DNA from: Umezawaea beigongshangensis
GTDB taxonomy: Bacteria > Actinomycetota > Actinomycetes > Mycobacteriales > Pseudonocardiaceae
DNA length: 64,000 nt
NCBI RefSeq assembly: GCF_016464305.1
Contig: NZ_JAEIOJ010000007.1
Coordinates: forward strand, 1 to 64,000
Direction of reading: 5' to 3'
The translations under genes were made by a program, and so were the position numbers. The notes beneath the pieces are model-generated. The model saw nothing but the letters and a program-made list of their open reading frames with translations, was not told the DNA's origin and made no database searches. Shown here in pieces: positions 8,374 through 17,470 of the stretch; the first letter of the stretch is position 1, and the number at the start of each line of letters is the position of its first letter.

Positions 8374-8423
8374 CTCCGGAACGTGACACCTTCGGGGACT
8401 CCGGTTGCCCGTGGGGCAACAGA

Positions 8424-8429
8424 TACGTT
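8424..8429 (+). promoter_or_regulatory. -10 element, leaderless, for the 62-residue gene
   Basis: TACGTT lies 7 nt before the ATG at 8437, with no ribosome-binding site between. Confidence 0.4.
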
Positions 8430-8436
8430 CCGGTGC

Positions 8437-8625
8437 ATGACCCAGTCCCACGCCCTGACGCTCGACCTCGACCACCACTCCGCGGGGATGCTCGCGGGCA
8501 CCCTGCTGTCGGGCGAGTCGTGCGCGGTGCCGGTGCGCAACGGCCCGACCCGGCTCCTGCTCTCGGCGCTGCCCGCCGAGGGAGGGATGCGGTTGCACCT
8601 GCGGCTGTCCGACACCGGCCGCTGA
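8437..8625 (+). CDS. Small hypothetical protein beside a Scr1-type regulator
   Basis: 62 residues from the ATG at 8437. The fold looks like a short beta-rich domain (HALTLDLDHHSAGMLAGTLL, GPTRLLLSALP, MRLHLRLSDTGR). It ends 4 bp from the convergent regulator gene. Scr1-type regulators are often paired with a small DUF397 protein, but the DUF397 pattern (WRKSSYS...CVEVA) is absent here. Not recognised. Confidence 0.5.
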   Translation: MTQSHALTLDLDHHSAGMLAGTLLSGESCAVPVRNGPTRLLLSALPAEGGMRLHLRLSDTGR

Positions 8626-8629
8626 CCGC

Positions 8630-9481
8630 TCAGCACGGCTTGTCGTACTCCCCCACCCAGTCGATCAGCAGGTTGCGCGACCCCTCGTCGTCCAGGGCGA
8701 ACTCGTCGAGCCGCTCGAACACCAGGCGGCAGCGGGCGATGACCTTGGCATCGCTGGTGAGCGTGCGCACCAGGTCGGACTTCACGCACGCCACCGGGGT
8801 CTCCTGCTCGTACTGCATGAGCGAGCACGACGCGGCGAACGCGCCGACGGCACCGCGGGAGGAGGGCACGACCCGCACCGCGCAGCGCGGGCTCGCCGCG
8901 TGGAAGACCAGCCGCAGGATCTGGTCCTCCATGATCCGGTCGTCGCCGACGCGCAGCCGCAGCACGTTCTCGTGGACGAAGAACGTGCACTCGGGGCCGA
9001 GGTGGGTGCGCATGATCGCCTGTCGCTCGGTCAGCGCGCGCACGGCCGGGGCGACCTCGGTCCGTCCCGTGAGGCCGAGCCCCGAGATCAACGCCTCGGA
9101 GTACTCCGGGGTCTGCAGCAGGCAGGGAACGGCCACCGCGTCGAAGCTCGTGATCACCGCCGCACCGGTCTCCGCGAGCACCAGGGCGCGCAGGTCGGCC
9201 GGCAGCTGCTCGCAGCCCGCCTGGTGCAGGTACGGCGCGCAGGCGTGGCGGTAGCGCGAGACGAACCGGTCGATCTCGCAGTGCGACAGGCCGCAGCGGG
9301 AGAGGAACACGAGAAGATCGAGTTCACTCGCCCGGTGCCGGCCCTGCTCGACCATCGACAGCTTCGACAGGTCCCACCCGACCTGCTCCGCCATGCGCGC
9401 CGCGTCAAGTCCCGCCATGCCCACCCGCAGTCGCCGGAGTTCGTCGCCGAGCTCTCGTCCGAACGCGGTGCTGTCCCTCAT
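8630..9481 (-). CDS. Scr1-type XRE regulator with DUF5753 domain
   Basis: 283 residues from the ATG at 9481. An N-terminal helix-turn-helix (LGDELRRLRVGMAGLDAARMAEQVGWDLSKLSMVEQGR) precedes a DUF5753 sensor-like domain (LLQTPEYSEALI, AIMRTHLGPECTFFVHENVLR, VRVVPSSRGAVGAF). Such proteins are abundant in filamentous actinomycetes and act in development and antibiotic control. Starts up to 9 bp upstream (TTG, GTG) are possible. A TACGGT hexamer 8 nt before the ATG suggests a leaderless mRNA. Confidence 0.88.
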   Translation of the reverse strand: MRDSTAFGRELGDELRRLRVGMAGLDAARMAEQVGWDLSKLSMVEQGRHRASELDLLVFLSRCGLSHCEIDRFVSRYRHACAPYLHQAGCEQLPADLRALVLAETGAAVITSFDAVAVPCLLQTPEYSEALISGLGLTGRTEVAPAVRALTERQAIMRTHLGPECTFFVHENVLRLRVGDDRIMEDQILRLVFHAASPRCAVRVVPSSRGAVGAFAASCSLMQYEQETPVACVKSDLVRTLTSDAKVIARCRLVFERLDEFALDDEGSRNLLIDWVGEYDKPC

Positions 9482-9489
9482 GGACACCA

Positions 9490-9495
9490 ACCGTA
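9490..9495 (-). promoter_or_regulatory. -10 element of the Scr1-type regulator
   Basis: On the minus strand TACGGT is followed by 8 nt and the ATG at 9481, with no Shine-Dalgarno sequence. Confidence 0.4.
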
Positions 9496-9600
9496 GGTGT
9501 TCTGAGCTGGGACTACAGGCGTGAAGCCAACAAATCCCCCGTTAGAATCACCCGGGAGCGACGGTCACGCCGCGTGATCGAAAACGAGATCAACTCGCGA

Positions 9601-10671
9601 TCAGCCGGGCCGGACCACGCGGGCGAGGAAGTAGACGGCACCGGTGCGCGCGTGCCGGACGAGCAGCAGGTGCGGCCGGTCCACGTGGATCTCCACGGGG
9701 TCGCTCTCCACCACCAGCGACACGGCCCTGATCATCACCGCGGTCGCCGCGGCGCCCTCGAAGCCCTGCTCGTCGACGCGGAGCACGGCCTCGTGCAGCA
9801 CGTCGTCCACCAGCAGGTCGGAGTCGGGGCTCAGGCCCGACAGGTCGGCGGCGCTGGTGAACACCGTCCGCACGCCCAGTTCCGCGAGCGCGTCCTTCAG
9901 CGCGAACCTCGCCCGCAGTGCGAGAGCGGGGGTGAACAGCGCGATGTGGCTGATCGCGCGGGCGTCGAGCAGCGCGGTGAGCCGGTCGGCGTCGAGGGTG
10001 GACTCGTCGAGGTCCCCGTCGGGCAGCAGCACCACGGCCTCGACACCGCCCAGCGCGGGCAGCGTGATCGCCTGCCAGCCGTCGGCGGCGGCGTGGAACA
10101 GCCGCGCGGTCAGCGTCATGGTGGGCACGTCCACCGTGCCGGCCGGCGCGTGGAACGGCCGGGGCTCGGTGCCGCCGTCGGCGAAGGCGTTGAGCCAGCC
10201 CGCCTTGAGGTAGACGGCGTTGACGACGCTCGCGACGGTGTCGGGCGAGACGGAGCCCGGTTCCAGGAGCTCGGGGATCAGGTCGTAGGTGGTCTCCGCC
10301 ACGTCGGCGTTGACGAGCGTGCGCGCGCCCTCCGGGTCGGCGGCGAACGGCGCGGCGCGCACCTTCGCGCCGGGCCAGCGGCCGAGGGCGTCGAGGAACT
10401 CGGCCTCGACCTCCAGCCCCTCGCGCGTCCAGAGCGTGTTGGCCACGGCGAAACTCGCGTCGTCGGTGACGGTCGACGCGCGCAGCAGCTCGTCACCGCC
10501 CTCGCCGAGCAGTCGCACGATCTCCTCGCGCGTCCGACCCCCAGCCGCCTGCGCGGCGACGCCGAGCGCGCTCGCCACCGAGTACGGCGACCAGCACGCG
10601 TTCACCTCCGGATCGGGCGCTGCGGCGCGGTGCAGGGACAGGGCGAACGCCAGGTGCGCGCGATCGGTCAC
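9601..10671 (-). CDS. Serpin-family serine protease inhibitor
   Basis: 356 residues from a GTG preceded by GAGGAG. Family marks are WSPYSVASALGVAA (helix B), NAVYLKAGW (151-159) and the C-terminal DRPHLLLVRH (331-340). The reactive-loop hinge runs from E301 to T310 (EQGFEGAAAT). Counting from it puts P1-P1' at about V317-S318, which would suit an elastase-like target. P14 is Phe where Thr or Ser is usual, and P12 is Gly. There is no signal peptide, so it is probably cytosolic. Serpins are uncommon in bacteria; the target protease is unknown. P1 could be off by one. Confidence 0.93.
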   Translation of the reverse strand: MTDRAHLAFALSLHRAAAPDPEVNACWSPYSVASALGVAAQAAGGRTREEIVRLLGEGGDELLRASTVTDDASFAVANTLWTREGLEVEAEFLDALGRWPGAKVRAAPFAADPEGARTLVNADVAETTYDLIPELLEPGSVSPDTVASVVNAVYLKAGWLNAFADGGTEPRPFHAPAGTVDVPTMTLTARLFHAAADGWQAITLPALGGVEAVVLLPDGDLDESTLDADRLTALLDARAISHIALFTPALALRARFALKDALAELGVRTVFTSAADLSGLSPDSDLLVDDVLHEAVLRVDEQGFEGAAATAVMIRAVSLVVESDPVEIHVDRPHLLLVRHARTGAVYFLARVVRPG

Positions 10672-10699
10672 GGGGCTCCTCGGAAGCGGGGGTGAGCGG

Positions 10700-10942
10700 T
10701 CAGGGTCGACGCGGGTCGGGCAGGACGGCGACCAGCGGGTCTTCGGGGATCGGCCGCTCAGCGGCGCCCGACACGGGTCCGGACGGGCGCGGGTGGCGGG
10801 GTTCGCGGACGCCGGCCGAACCGTCGTCGCCCTCGTCGTCCCACCCGTCCGGGTGGGGGACCTCGCGGGCCACGAGCAGCTCGGCGCCGGGTCTGCGCCA
10901 CGGCCGCCGTCGGCCCGGCGGTTTCCTCGACTCCTCGGCCAC
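10700..10942 (-). CDS. Small hypothetical protein, Arg/Pro-rich
   Basis: 80 residues starting MAEESRKPPGRRRPWRRPG from a GTG, 28 bp upstream of the serpin start and 52 bp downstream of dgt, in the same orientation. A short ordered patch (AELLVAREVPHPDGWDDEGDDG) lies between a basic N-terminus and a Pro-rich tail. It has no recognisable domain and no clear ribosome-binding site. It could be a real small gene of the dgt-serpin run or a chance open frame. Confidence 0.4.
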   Translation of the reverse strand: MAEESRKPPGRRRPWRRPGAELLVAREVPHPDGWDDEGDDGSAGVREPRHPRPSGPVSGAAERPIPEDPLVAVLPDPRRP

Positions 10943-10994
10943 GTCGTCGAGTGTGCCACTCGCGGGTGACCGGTGGTGGGCGAGCGACGAGCGC

Positions 10995-12230
10995 TCAGGT
11001 CAGCTCCGCGTGCCGCGCGACGGCCTGCGCGTCGGTCATCAGGGCCACGTGGTCCACGACGACCCGCAGCCGTGCCGCGTCGTCGGCGGCGTCCCGCCAG
11101 GCCGGGGTGAACGCGGGGTCGAGCTCCTCCGGCCTGCCCAGCAGTGCGGTCACCAGCTCCGCGACGACCTGTCGCTGCCGCTCCTGCATCGCGAGCCGGT
11201 CGGGGTCGCTCATCACGTAGCGCACCGCCACGGCCTTGAGCAGCGCGACCTCCGCGGCCACCAGCCGGGGCACCACGAGGTCGGCGGCGTAGCGGGACAG
11301 CGGCCCGTCGCCGTGCACGTCGCGGGTCGCGCTGATCGCGGCGGAGGCGAAGCGGCCGACCAGTTCGCTGGTCAGCCGCTTCAGCGCGACCTGGGCTCGC
11401 AGCGTCCCGTCGTACTCGGCGCGGGCGAGGTCCGCGACGGCGGGCAGCCCGAGCAGCTCCGCGGCGGCGGCCTCCAGTGCGGACACCGGTTCGTCGGAGA
11501 AGTGCTTCGCGGCGAGTTCGGCGACGGTGGCGCGCTCGGCGGGATCGCCCAGCGCGGCGAGGGAGATGCGGTGCGACACGACGCCGTCCTCCACGTCGTG
11601 CACGGAGTAGGCGACGTCGTCCGCCCAGTCCATGACCTGGGCCTCCAGGCACTTGCGGCGCTCCGGGGCACCGGCGCGCACCCAGGTGAACACCTCCAGG
11701 TCGTCGTCGTAGACGCCGAACTTCGCCACTCCCGCGGAGCGCCGCCAGGGGTACTTGGTGGCGGCGTCCAGGCAGGCGCGGGTGAGGTTCAGCCCGCGCA
11801 GCGTCTTCGGCTCCAGCCGGGTCAGGATGCGCAGCGTCTGCGCGTTGCCCTCGAACCCGCCGCACGGTCCGGCGAGCGCGTTCAGCGCACGTTCCCCGTT
11901 GTGCCCGAACGGGGGATGCCCGATGTCGTGGGCGAGACCGGCGGTGTCCACCACGTCCGGGTCGCAGCCCAGCTCCTCGCCGATGCCGCGGCCGATCTGC
12001 GCGACCTCCAGCGAGTGGGTGAGCCGGGTGCGCGGCACGCCGGAGCCCTCACCCGGCCCCACCACCTGCGTCTTGCCCGCGAGGCGGCGCAGCGCGGCGG
12101 AGTGCAGCACGCGGGCGCGGTCGCGGGAGAACGGGGTGCGCCGCTCGGTGCGCGCGCCGGGCAGGACGGCGCCCTTGGCCTCCTCGGCCAGCAGGCGCTC
12201 GGCGTCGTGGTCGGTGTAGCCGGGCGTCAT
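10995..12230 (-). CDS. dgt: Deoxyguanosinetriphosphate triphosphohydrolase-like protein
   Basis: 411 residues with an HD phosphohydrolase domain: [13 protein letters not shown] at about 68-80 and [17 protein letters not shown] at about 97 provide the metal-binding His and Asp residues, and a later [11 protein letters not shown] motif completes the site. It hydrolyses dNTPs (dGTP in characterised members) to the nucleoside and tripolyphosphate, keeping nucleotide pools balanced. It lies a few genes from dnaG, as in mycobacteria. Confidence 0.93.
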   Translation of the reverse strand: MTPGYTDHDAERLLAEEAKGAVLPGARTERRTPFSRDRARVLHSAALRRLAGKTQVVGPGEGSGVPRTRLTHSLEVAQIGRGIGEELGCDPDVVDTAGLAHDIGHPPFGHNGERALNALAGPCGGFEGNAQTLRILTRLEPKTLRGLNLTRACLDAATKYPWRRSAGVAKFGVYDDDLEVFTWVRAGAPERRKCLEAQVMDWADDVAYSVHDVEDGVVSHRISLAALGDPAERATVAELAAKHFSDEPVSALEAAAAELLGLPAVADLARAEYDGTLRAQVALKRLTSELVGRFASAAISATRDVHGDGPLSRYAADLVVPRLVAAEVALLKAVAVRYVMSDPDRLAMQERQRQVVAELVTALLGRPEELDPAFTPAWRDAADDAARLRVVVDHVALMTDAQAVARHAELT

Positions 12231-12236
12231 CGCACG

Positions 12237-12242
12237 AGGATA
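12237..12242 (-). promoter_or_regulatory. -10 element of dgt, leaderless
   Basis: On the minus strand TATCCT is followed by CGTGCG and the dgt ATG. It sits in the 22-bp gap after the DUF218 gene, so dgt probably has its own promoter. Confidence 0.45.
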
Positions 12243-12252
12243 CGGAGAGCGG

Positions 12253-12915
12253 TCAGATGTCGAGCTGGTCCAGGGCCGCCGCGGGGGCCCTGGTGAGCCG
12301 GTAGTACAGCAGCGCGCCGGTCTCCCGGCGGATGTAGAACCACTGCGTCTCCCTGGTCTGCACGTTCGGCCCGCTGCGGGTGGGCGAGGTCCACGCGTCG
12401 AGCCCGGCGTCCTCGGCCATCGTGCGGGCGCGCAGCGAGTGCCACGGATCGCTGACGATGATCGCGGTGCGCAGGCCCAGCTCGCTCGTGCGGTCGGCGA
12501 GCGCGCGCATGCTTCCGAGGGTGTCGTTGCCCTCCCCCACCTCGATGATCGCGTCCTCCGGCACGTCGTGCTCCACCAGCCAGATCTTCCCGGCCTGGCC
12601 CTCGGTGTAGGCGTCGCCGTCCTGACGGCCGCCGGTGGTCGCGATGTGGCGCACGACGCCCTGGTCGTAGAGGCCCTTGGCGTGCTCCAGGCGTGCCTCC
12701 AGCACCTCGGAGGGCACGCCGTTGTACTGGGCGGCGCCGAGGACGACCGCCACGTCGGCAGGGGTCCAGTCGTCGACGCGTGCGACCTGCCACACGCGGA
12801 AGGCGGTGCCTCCCACGACGAGCGCGGTCATCACCAGCGCGCCGAGCACGACGCGCAGCACTAGCCGCCTGATCCAGGCGAACACGGACAGGGGTGACGT
12901 GGACACGGCACGCAT
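12253..12915 (-). CDS. DUF218 (SanA/YdcF-like) membrane-anchored protein
   Basis: 220 residues from the ATG at 12915. A basic N-terminus and one transmembrane helix ([21 protein letters not shown]) anchor an outward DUF218 domain with the usual conserved pieces: [35 protein letters not shown], and [13 protein letters not shown]. Relatives of this fold (SanA, ElyC/YdcF) affect envelope permeability and lipid-carrier metabolism; the biochemical role is unclear. It is divergent from the S51-like gene. Confidence 0.85.
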   Translation of the reverse strand: MRAVSTSPLSVFAWIRRLVLRVVLGALVMTALVVGGTAFRVWQVARVDDWTPADVAVVLGAAQYNGVPSEVLEARLEHAKGLYDQGVVRHIATTGGRQDGDAYTEGQAGKIWLVEHDVPEDAIIEVGEGNDTLGSMRALADRTSELGLRTAIIVSDPWHSLRARTMAEDAGLDAWTSPTRSGPNVQTRETQWFYIRRETGALLYYRLTRAPAAALDQLDI

Positions 12916-13020
12916 GGTTCCAGAACTCGCGGAGTGACGTCGGCGCGCCCCGTCGACGCCTTCGCACGGCAGCCGTTCGGCGCGTTCCGTCGTCGGCGCT
13001 GGCGTGGTTCGATCGTGCTC

Positions 13021-13752
13021 GTGCCAGCAGAGCAGCCCACGATCCTCGCGACCTCCGGAGCCTGGCGGCGGGGCAGGCGCACCGACCTGGAGATGGGTCC
13101 GCTGATCCGCCTCGCCCTCGACCTGTCCGGGGTGGACGGCCGCCGTCCGCGGCTGTGCCACGTGGGCACCGCGGCCGGCGATCAGCGCTGGTACCAGGCG
13201 CTGGTCGACGAGGCGTGCCGCTCGGCCGGGGTCGACGTGGCGCACCTGAACCTGTTCCCGATGCCGCCGACCGACGACCTGGAGGACTTCGTGCTGTCCA
13301 GCGACGCCGTCTGGGTGGGCGGGGGTTCGGTGGTGAACCTGCTGGCGCTGTGGCGGGTGCACGGCCTCGACGCGGTGATGCGGCGGGCCTGGGAGTCAGG
13401 GGTCGTGCTGTCCGGGGTGTCGGCCGGGTCGATCTGCTGGCACGTCGGTGGCACGACCGACTCGTTCGGGCCCGAGTTGCGCGTGGTGACCGACGGGCTG
13501 GCGCTGCTCCCCCACGCCAACGGCGTGCACCACGACTCCGAACCCGCTCGCCACCCCGCCGCGCTCGCGGCCGTGGAGTCGGGCGAACTGCCGGTGATGC
13601 ACTGCACCGACGAGGGGGCCGGCCTGCTCTACCGGGGCACCGAACTGGTGGAGGTCGTCTCCGACCGGTCCACCGGTGGCGGGTGGCGCGTGGAACTGGA
13701 CCCGTCTTCGGGAAAGGTGCAGGAGGTCTTCCTCGACACGAGGCGGTTGTAG
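13021..13752 (+). CDS. Peptidase E-like protein (family S51)
   Basis: 243 residues from the GTG at 13021; in-frame starts further upstream exist but overlap the promoter region of the divergent gene. The nucleophile elbow GVSAGSICWH holds the presumed catalytic Ser, preceded by VWVGGGSVVNLLALW and followed by GLALLPHANGVHHDSE, as in Asp-dipeptidase/cyanophycinase-related S51 proteins. No signal peptide. A peptidase acting on small Asp-containing peptides is the best guess; the substrate is not shown. Confidence 0.8.
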   Translation: MPAEQPTILATSGAWRRGRRTDLEMGPLIRLALDLSGVDGRRPRLCHVGTAAGDQRWYQALVDEACRSAGVDVAHLNLFPMPPTDDLEDFVLSSDAVWVGGGSVVNLLALWRVHGLDAVMRRAWESGVVLSGVSAGSICWHVGGTTDSFGPELRVVTDGLALLPHANGVHHDSEPARHPAALAAVESGELPVMHCTDEGAGLLYRGTELVEVVSDRSTGGGWRVELDPSSGKVQEVFLDTRRL

Positions 13753-13814
13753 CGCGTCGTGTCGCCTGTACGGGTGAAGTTCACGGACGGTCGGTCGCGC
13801 GAGGGGCGCGGCGG

Positions 13815-13834
13815 CGCCGACGCGGTCGTCGGCG
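13815..13834 (+). terminator. Hairpin between convergent genes
   Basis: An 8-bp stem (CGCCGACG with CGTCGGCG) and a 4-nt loop lie between the stops of the S51-like gene and glyS. It could serve either strand. Confidence 0.4.
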
Positions 13835-13864
13835 GCCTCCGCGGCTCCTCCTGACCCCGGCCGG

Positions 13865-15250
13865 TCAGCAGCCGATCAGCCTGGCCGCCAGGTAGCCCTC
13901 GATCTGGTCGAGCGACACGCGCTCCTGCGACATGGTGTCCCGCTCGCGCACGGTCACGGCGAGATCGGTGAGCGTGTCGAAGTCGACGGTCACGCAGAAC
14001 GGCGTGCCGATCTCGTCCTGCCGCCGGTAGCGGCGGCCGATGGCACCGGCGTCGTCGAAGTCGACGTTCCAGTTCCGGCGCAGCGCGGCGGCCAGGTCGC
14101 GGGCCTTGGGCGACAGGTCGGCGTTGCGCGACAGCGGCAGCACGGCGACCTTCACCGGCGCGAGGCGGCGGTCGAGCTTCAGCACGACCCGCTTGTCCAC
14201 GCCGCCCTTCGCGTTGGGCGCCTCGTCCTCGGTGTAGGCCTCCAGCAGGAACGCCATCATCGGACGGCCGACGCCCGCCGCCGGCTCGATGACGAACGGC
14301 CGGTAGCGCGAGTTCGTGGCCTGGTCGAAGTACGACAGGTCCACGCCGGAGTGGTTCGAGTGCGTCGTGAGGTCGTAGTCGGCGCGGTTGGCGATGCCCT
14401 CCAGCTCACCCCACTCCTGGCCGCCGAACTGGAAGCGGTACTCCAGGTCGACGGTGCGCTTCGAGTAGTGCGACAGCTTCTCCGCCGGGTGCTCGTAGCG
14501 GCGCAGGTTGTCCTCGGAGATGCCCAGGTCGGTGTACCAGCGGGCCCGCTCGTCGATCCAGTACTGGTGCCACTCCTCGTCGGTGCCGGGCTCGACGAAG
14601 AACTCCATCTCCATCTGCTCGAACTCGCGGGTGCGGAAGATGAAGTTGCCCGGCGTGATCTCGTTGCGGAACGACTTGCCGATCTGGCCGATGCCGAACG
14701 GCGGCTTGCGGCGCGACGTCGTCTGCACGTTGAGGAAGTTCGTGAAGATGCCCTGCGCGGTCTCCGGACGCAGGTAGTGCAGGCCCTCGTCGGTCTCCAC
14801 CGGCCCGAGGTGGGTCTTGAGCAGGCCGTTGAACATCCTCGGCTCGGTGTAGCTGCCGCGGGTGCCGCAGTTCGGGCACGGCACGTCGGACAGGTCGCCC
14901 TCGGCGACCTCCTTGCCGGTGCGCTCCGCGTACTCCTCGGACAGCGTGTCGGCCCGGAAGCGCTTGTGGCAGGAGTTGCACTCGACCAGCGGGTCGACGA
15001 ACGCCTCCACGTGGCCCGAGGCCGCCCACACGTCGCGCGGCAGGATCACCGACGAGTCCAGGCCCACGACGTCCTCGCGGCCCTGCACCACGGACTTCCA
15101 CCACTGGCGCTTGACGTTGTCCTTGAGCTCCACGCCGAGGGGGCCGTAGTCCCACGCCGACCGCGTGCCGCCGTAGATCTCACCGCACGGGTAGACGAAG
15201 CCGCGGCGCTTGCAGAGGCTGACAACGGTCTCGATGCGATCGGCGGGCAC
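13865..15250 (-). CDS. glyS: Glycyl-tRNA synthetase (single-chain class II)
   Basis: 461 residues from the GTG at 15250, which has GGGAG 5 nt upstream; a TTG at 15262 would add four residues. Motifs of the homodimeric bacterial/eukaryotic-type enzyme are clear: [14 protein letters not shown], a zinc ribbon (CNSCHKRF...CPNCGTRG), [37 protein letters not shown] and the C-terminal anticodon-binding domain. It charges tRNA-Gly in the cytosol. It is divergent from smtB-zur with one small gene between, an arrangement also seen in mycobacteria. Confidence 0.97.
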   Translation of the reverse strand: MPADRIETVVSLCKRRGFVYPCGEIYGGTRSAWDYGPLGVELKDNVKRQWWKSVVQGREDVVGLDSSVILPRDVWAASGHVEAFVDPLVECNSCHKRFRADTLSEEYAERTGKEVAEGDLSDVPCPNCGTRGSYTEPRMFNGLLKTHLGPVETDEGLHYLRPETAQGIFTNFLNVQTTSRRKPPFGIGQIGKSFRNEITPGNFIFRTREFEQMEMEFFVEPGTDEEWHQYWIDERARWYTDLGISEDNLRRYEHPAEKLSHYSKRTVDLEYRFQFGGQEWGELEGIANRADYDLTTHSNHSGVDLSYFDQATNSRYRPFVIEPAAGVGRPMMAFLLEAYTEDEAPNAKGGVDKRVVLKLDRRLAPVKVAVLPLSRNADLSPKARDLAAALRRNWNVDFDDAGAIGRRYRRQDEIGTPFCVTVDFDTLTDLAVTVRERDTMSQERVSLDQIEGYLAARLIGC

Positions 15251-15329
15251 GGACTCTCCCAAGCACGAAGAAACAGGGGGGCCGAGCGTAGCCGTCCCGT
15301 TCCGCCCACCATCGGGCGACCGCAGCCGA

Positions 15330-15710
15330 TCAACGCGGAGTGGCCGGTCCCGCCGCCTCGCCGAGCCGGACGGTGCCCGCGTCGCTCGCCAGCAGGCTGG
15401 TGCGGGTGGCCACGTCCCCGGCGGCCGCGTCGAGCACCGGTTCGTAGGCCGCGGGTTCGTCGGCCAGCGCTTGCGACAGCAGCGGAACGACGTGCTCGCG
15501 GACCTCGAACGGCGACAGCGCGCGCCGGTAGGCCGTCACCGACTCGAACTCGACCGTCAGCACCCAGCGGTCGTCGCTGTCGGTGGAGCGGCTCAGCACG
15601 CCGCGCAGGCAGCCGCGCTGCGCGGTCAGCAGTTCCAGCGCGCGCCGCGCCCGCGCCGTGAAGTCGGCGGTGTCGGCGACCGCCACCCGGAACCGGCAGA
15701 CGAGCAGCAC
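15330..15710 (-). CDS. Antibiotic biosynthesis monooxygenase (ABM)-like protein
   Basis: 126 residues from the GTG at 15710, with AAGGGA 7 nt upstream. The first ~95 residues look like a dimeric alpha/beta ABM or stress-responsive barrel ([10 protein letters not shown]...[49 protein letters not shown]). The C-terminal ~30 residues are Ala-rich. The fold covers heme-degrading and quinone-modifying enzymes as well as non-enzymatic proteins; the role is undetermined. It lies between glyS and smtB on the glyS strand. Confidence 0.65.
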   Translation of the reverse strand: MLLVCRFRVAVADTADFTARARRALELLTAQRGCLRGVLSRSTDSDDRWVLTVEFESVTAYRRALSPFEVREHVVPLLSQALADEPAAYEPVLDAAAGDVATRTSLLASDAGTVRLGEAAGPATPR

Positions 15711-15867
15711 GGCGGTGTCCCTTCGCAGGAGGTTCGGTGCGAGGATGCCACGGTCCCCCGCGAGGGCGCCTTCCGGTGGTCCTCGTGCTCGGGACGCTCC
15801 CGGTCCTGCGCGACTGAGTAGAATCGGAAGTGAAATCCATACCGAGAACCGGAGGGGGGTGCGCACC

Positions 15868-16308
15868 GTGGCCCAGGACGCCGCGACGGCACCCGTCGGA
15901 GCCGGGCAGCTGCACTCCCCCGAGCGCTGCGCCGCCGGTCCCTCCCCCACGAGGTCGCCGCGAACGCTGTCCGCCGCGGGCGACCTGCTGCGCGCACTGG
16001 CCGCGCCGGTGCGGATCGCGATCGTGCTCCAGCTCCAGCAGGGGGACCGCTGCGTGCACGAACTGGTCGACGCGCTCGGCGTCGCCCAGCCGCTGATCAG
16101 CCAGCACCTGCGGGTGCTGAAGTCCGCCGGCGTCGTGCACGGCGAGCGCCACGGGCGCGAGGTCGTCTACCGGCTGGTGGACGAGCACCTCGCGCACATC
16201 GTGGTCGACGCCGTCGTCCACGCCGAGGAGAGCGGGGGGCCGGACGCCCGACGCGCCCTCACTGGTATCAACGACACCGACCGGGCCGGCCGGACGGAGG
16301 AACTGTGA
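15868..16308 (+). CDS. smtB: ArsR/SmtB-family zinc-sensing repressor
   Basis: 146 residues from the GTG at 15868, downstream of GGAGG; a GTG 9 bp upstream is possible. The winged helix is at about 35-103 (LSAAGDLLRALAAPVRIAIV, recognition helix QPLISQHLRVLKSAGVV). The C-terminal helix carries D105, H107, H118 and E121, the exact D-x-H-x10-H-x2-E spacing of the SmtB alpha-5 zinc site. It overlaps zur by 4 bp (GTGA), matching the mycobacterial smtB-zur operon in which zinc-free SmtB represses both genes. A TAGAAT hexamer at 15819-15824 may be its -10. Confidence 0.93.
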   Translation: MAQDAATAPVGAGQLHSPERCAAGPSPTRSPRTLSAAGDLLRALAAPVRIAIVLQLQQGDRCVHELVDALGVAQPLISQHLRVLKSAGVVHGERHGREVVYRLVDEHLAHIVVDAVVHAEESGGPDARRALTGINDTDRAGRTEEL

Positions 16309-16733
16309 CGACGGGTGAACGCTCTACCAACGCGGTACCGGGGCTGAGGTCCACCAAGCAGCGCACAGCGGTGTCGCACCTCCTCGACCAGCTCGACGAG
16401 TTCCGCTCGGCGCAGGAGCTGCACGAGGAACTGCGCCACCGCGGCGAGGGCATCGGCCTGACCACGGTGTACCGCACGCTCCAGTCGCTGGCGGACGCCG
16501 GCGAGGTCGACGTGCTGCGCACCGACTCGGGCGAGGCGATCTACCGGCGCTGCTCGGCGCACCACCACCACCTGGTGTGCCGCCACTGCGGCCGCACCGT
16601 CGAGGTCGAGGGTCCCGCCGTGGAGAAGTGGGCGGACCGGGTGGCGGCGGAGAACGGGTTCTCGCAGGTCAGTCACACCGTGGAGATCTTCGGGACCTGC
16701 GCGGACTGCACGAAGAAGCTCGCGTCCCGCTAG
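16305..16733 (+). CDS. zur: Zinc uptake regulator, Fur family
   Basis: 142 residues, Fur fold: winged helix LRSTKQRTAVSHLLDQL...TTVYRTLQSLADAGEVDVLR, a His cluster (CSAHHHHLVCRHCG) and two CxxC pairs (CRHC, CADC) for structural zinc. Co-translated with smtB through a 4-bp overlap, which together with the neighbour identifies it as Zur rather than the iron or peroxide paralogues. With zinc it represses uptake genes. Its stop overlaps the convergent TIGR03943 gene by 4 bp. Confidence 0.93.
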   Translation: MTTGERSTNAVPGLRSTKQRTAVSHLLDQLDEFRSAQELHEELRHRGEGIGLTTVYRTLQSLADAGEVDVLRTDSGEAIYRRCSAHHHHLVCRHCGRTVEVEGPAVEKWADRVAAENGFSQVSHTVEIFGTCADCTKKLASR

Positions 16734-17470
16734 AACTCGTAGGGGGTCTCCGGGGCGGCGGTCGGCACGACCCGCTCGACCCGGAACGTCGGCACGTAGC
16801 CGGTCTCCTCCGTCGCCGAGCCGGGCACGGCCTCGCCGGTCACCTCGATCCACTCGTCGACGACCAGCGCGTCCACCCCGGCGCCGTCCAGACGGACCTT
16901 GACCGGCGAGGCGTCGGCGGCGCAGCAGGCGATCACCAGCCGCGCCACGTGGGTGACGCCGTCCTGGCGGACCACGAACCCGACGAGGCGCACGGTCCGG
17001 CCGTCCAGCGAGCCCGAGTCGTCCCACGCCGTGCGCGTGACGAAGTCCGTCACGGTCATCGGCACGACGTCCCCGCCGGGCAGCGGGGCGAACCGGGCCG
17101 CCGCGCCCTCGGAACGGTTCGTGTTGCTGTCGGCGGACCGGCTCACGGTGTCCGCGCCGAGCGCGGGCGGGCTGATCAGGAAGACCGCGAGCACGGGCAG
17201 CAGCAACAGCCACGGGCTGCGTGATCCGCCGTGACCGCCGTGATCACCGTGGTCGTCGTGGTCACCGGCGGGCGGCGCGGCGCCCGTGCGGCTGGTGACC
17301 AGGTCTCGGCCGATCGCCACGACCGCGAGCAGCACCATCACGACGCCGGTGAGGACCAGCCACGGCTGGAGCGCGGGCTTGACGTAGCGCAGGTAGGTGC
17401 CGGTCAGCGCGAGCTTCAGCAGGGCTCCGCCGAACAGGACGAGCAGGATGTTCTGCGTCTCGCGCCTCAT
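16730..17470 (-). CDS. TIGR03943-family membrane protein (YcgQ-like)
   Basis: 246 residues. Two N-terminal helices (ILLVLFGGALLKLALTGTYLRYV, PWLVLTGVVMVLLAVVAIG), a His/Asp-rich loop (GDHDDHGDHGGHGG) that could bind metal, a third helix, then an extracytoplasmic domain with VRLVGFVV and ARLVIACCAADASPVKV. Such proteins are almost always paired with a DUF318 permease, as here; the permease gene overlaps it by 4 bp (ATGA). The substrate is unproven. The His-rich loop and the adjacent zinc regulators make a metal plausible. Confidence 0.85.
   Translation of the reverse strand: MRRETQNILLVLFGGALLKLALTGTYLRYVKPALQPWLVLTGVVMVLLAVVAIGRDLVTSRTGAAPPAGDHDDHGDHGGHGGSRSPWLLLLPVLAVFLISPPALGADTVSRSADSNTNRSEGAAARFAPLPGGDVVPMTVTDFVTRTAWDDSGSLDGRTVRLVGFVVRQDGVTHVARLVIACCAADASPVKVRLDGAGVDALVVDEWIEVTGEAVPGSATEETGYVPTFRVERVVPTAAPETPYEF

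Noticed and set aside
9601-11865. Single 754-codon frame suggesting a fused protein ending in the serpin
   Set aside because: The upstream part is a shadow of dgt. A GTG with GAGGAG at 10671 gives a normal-length serpin.
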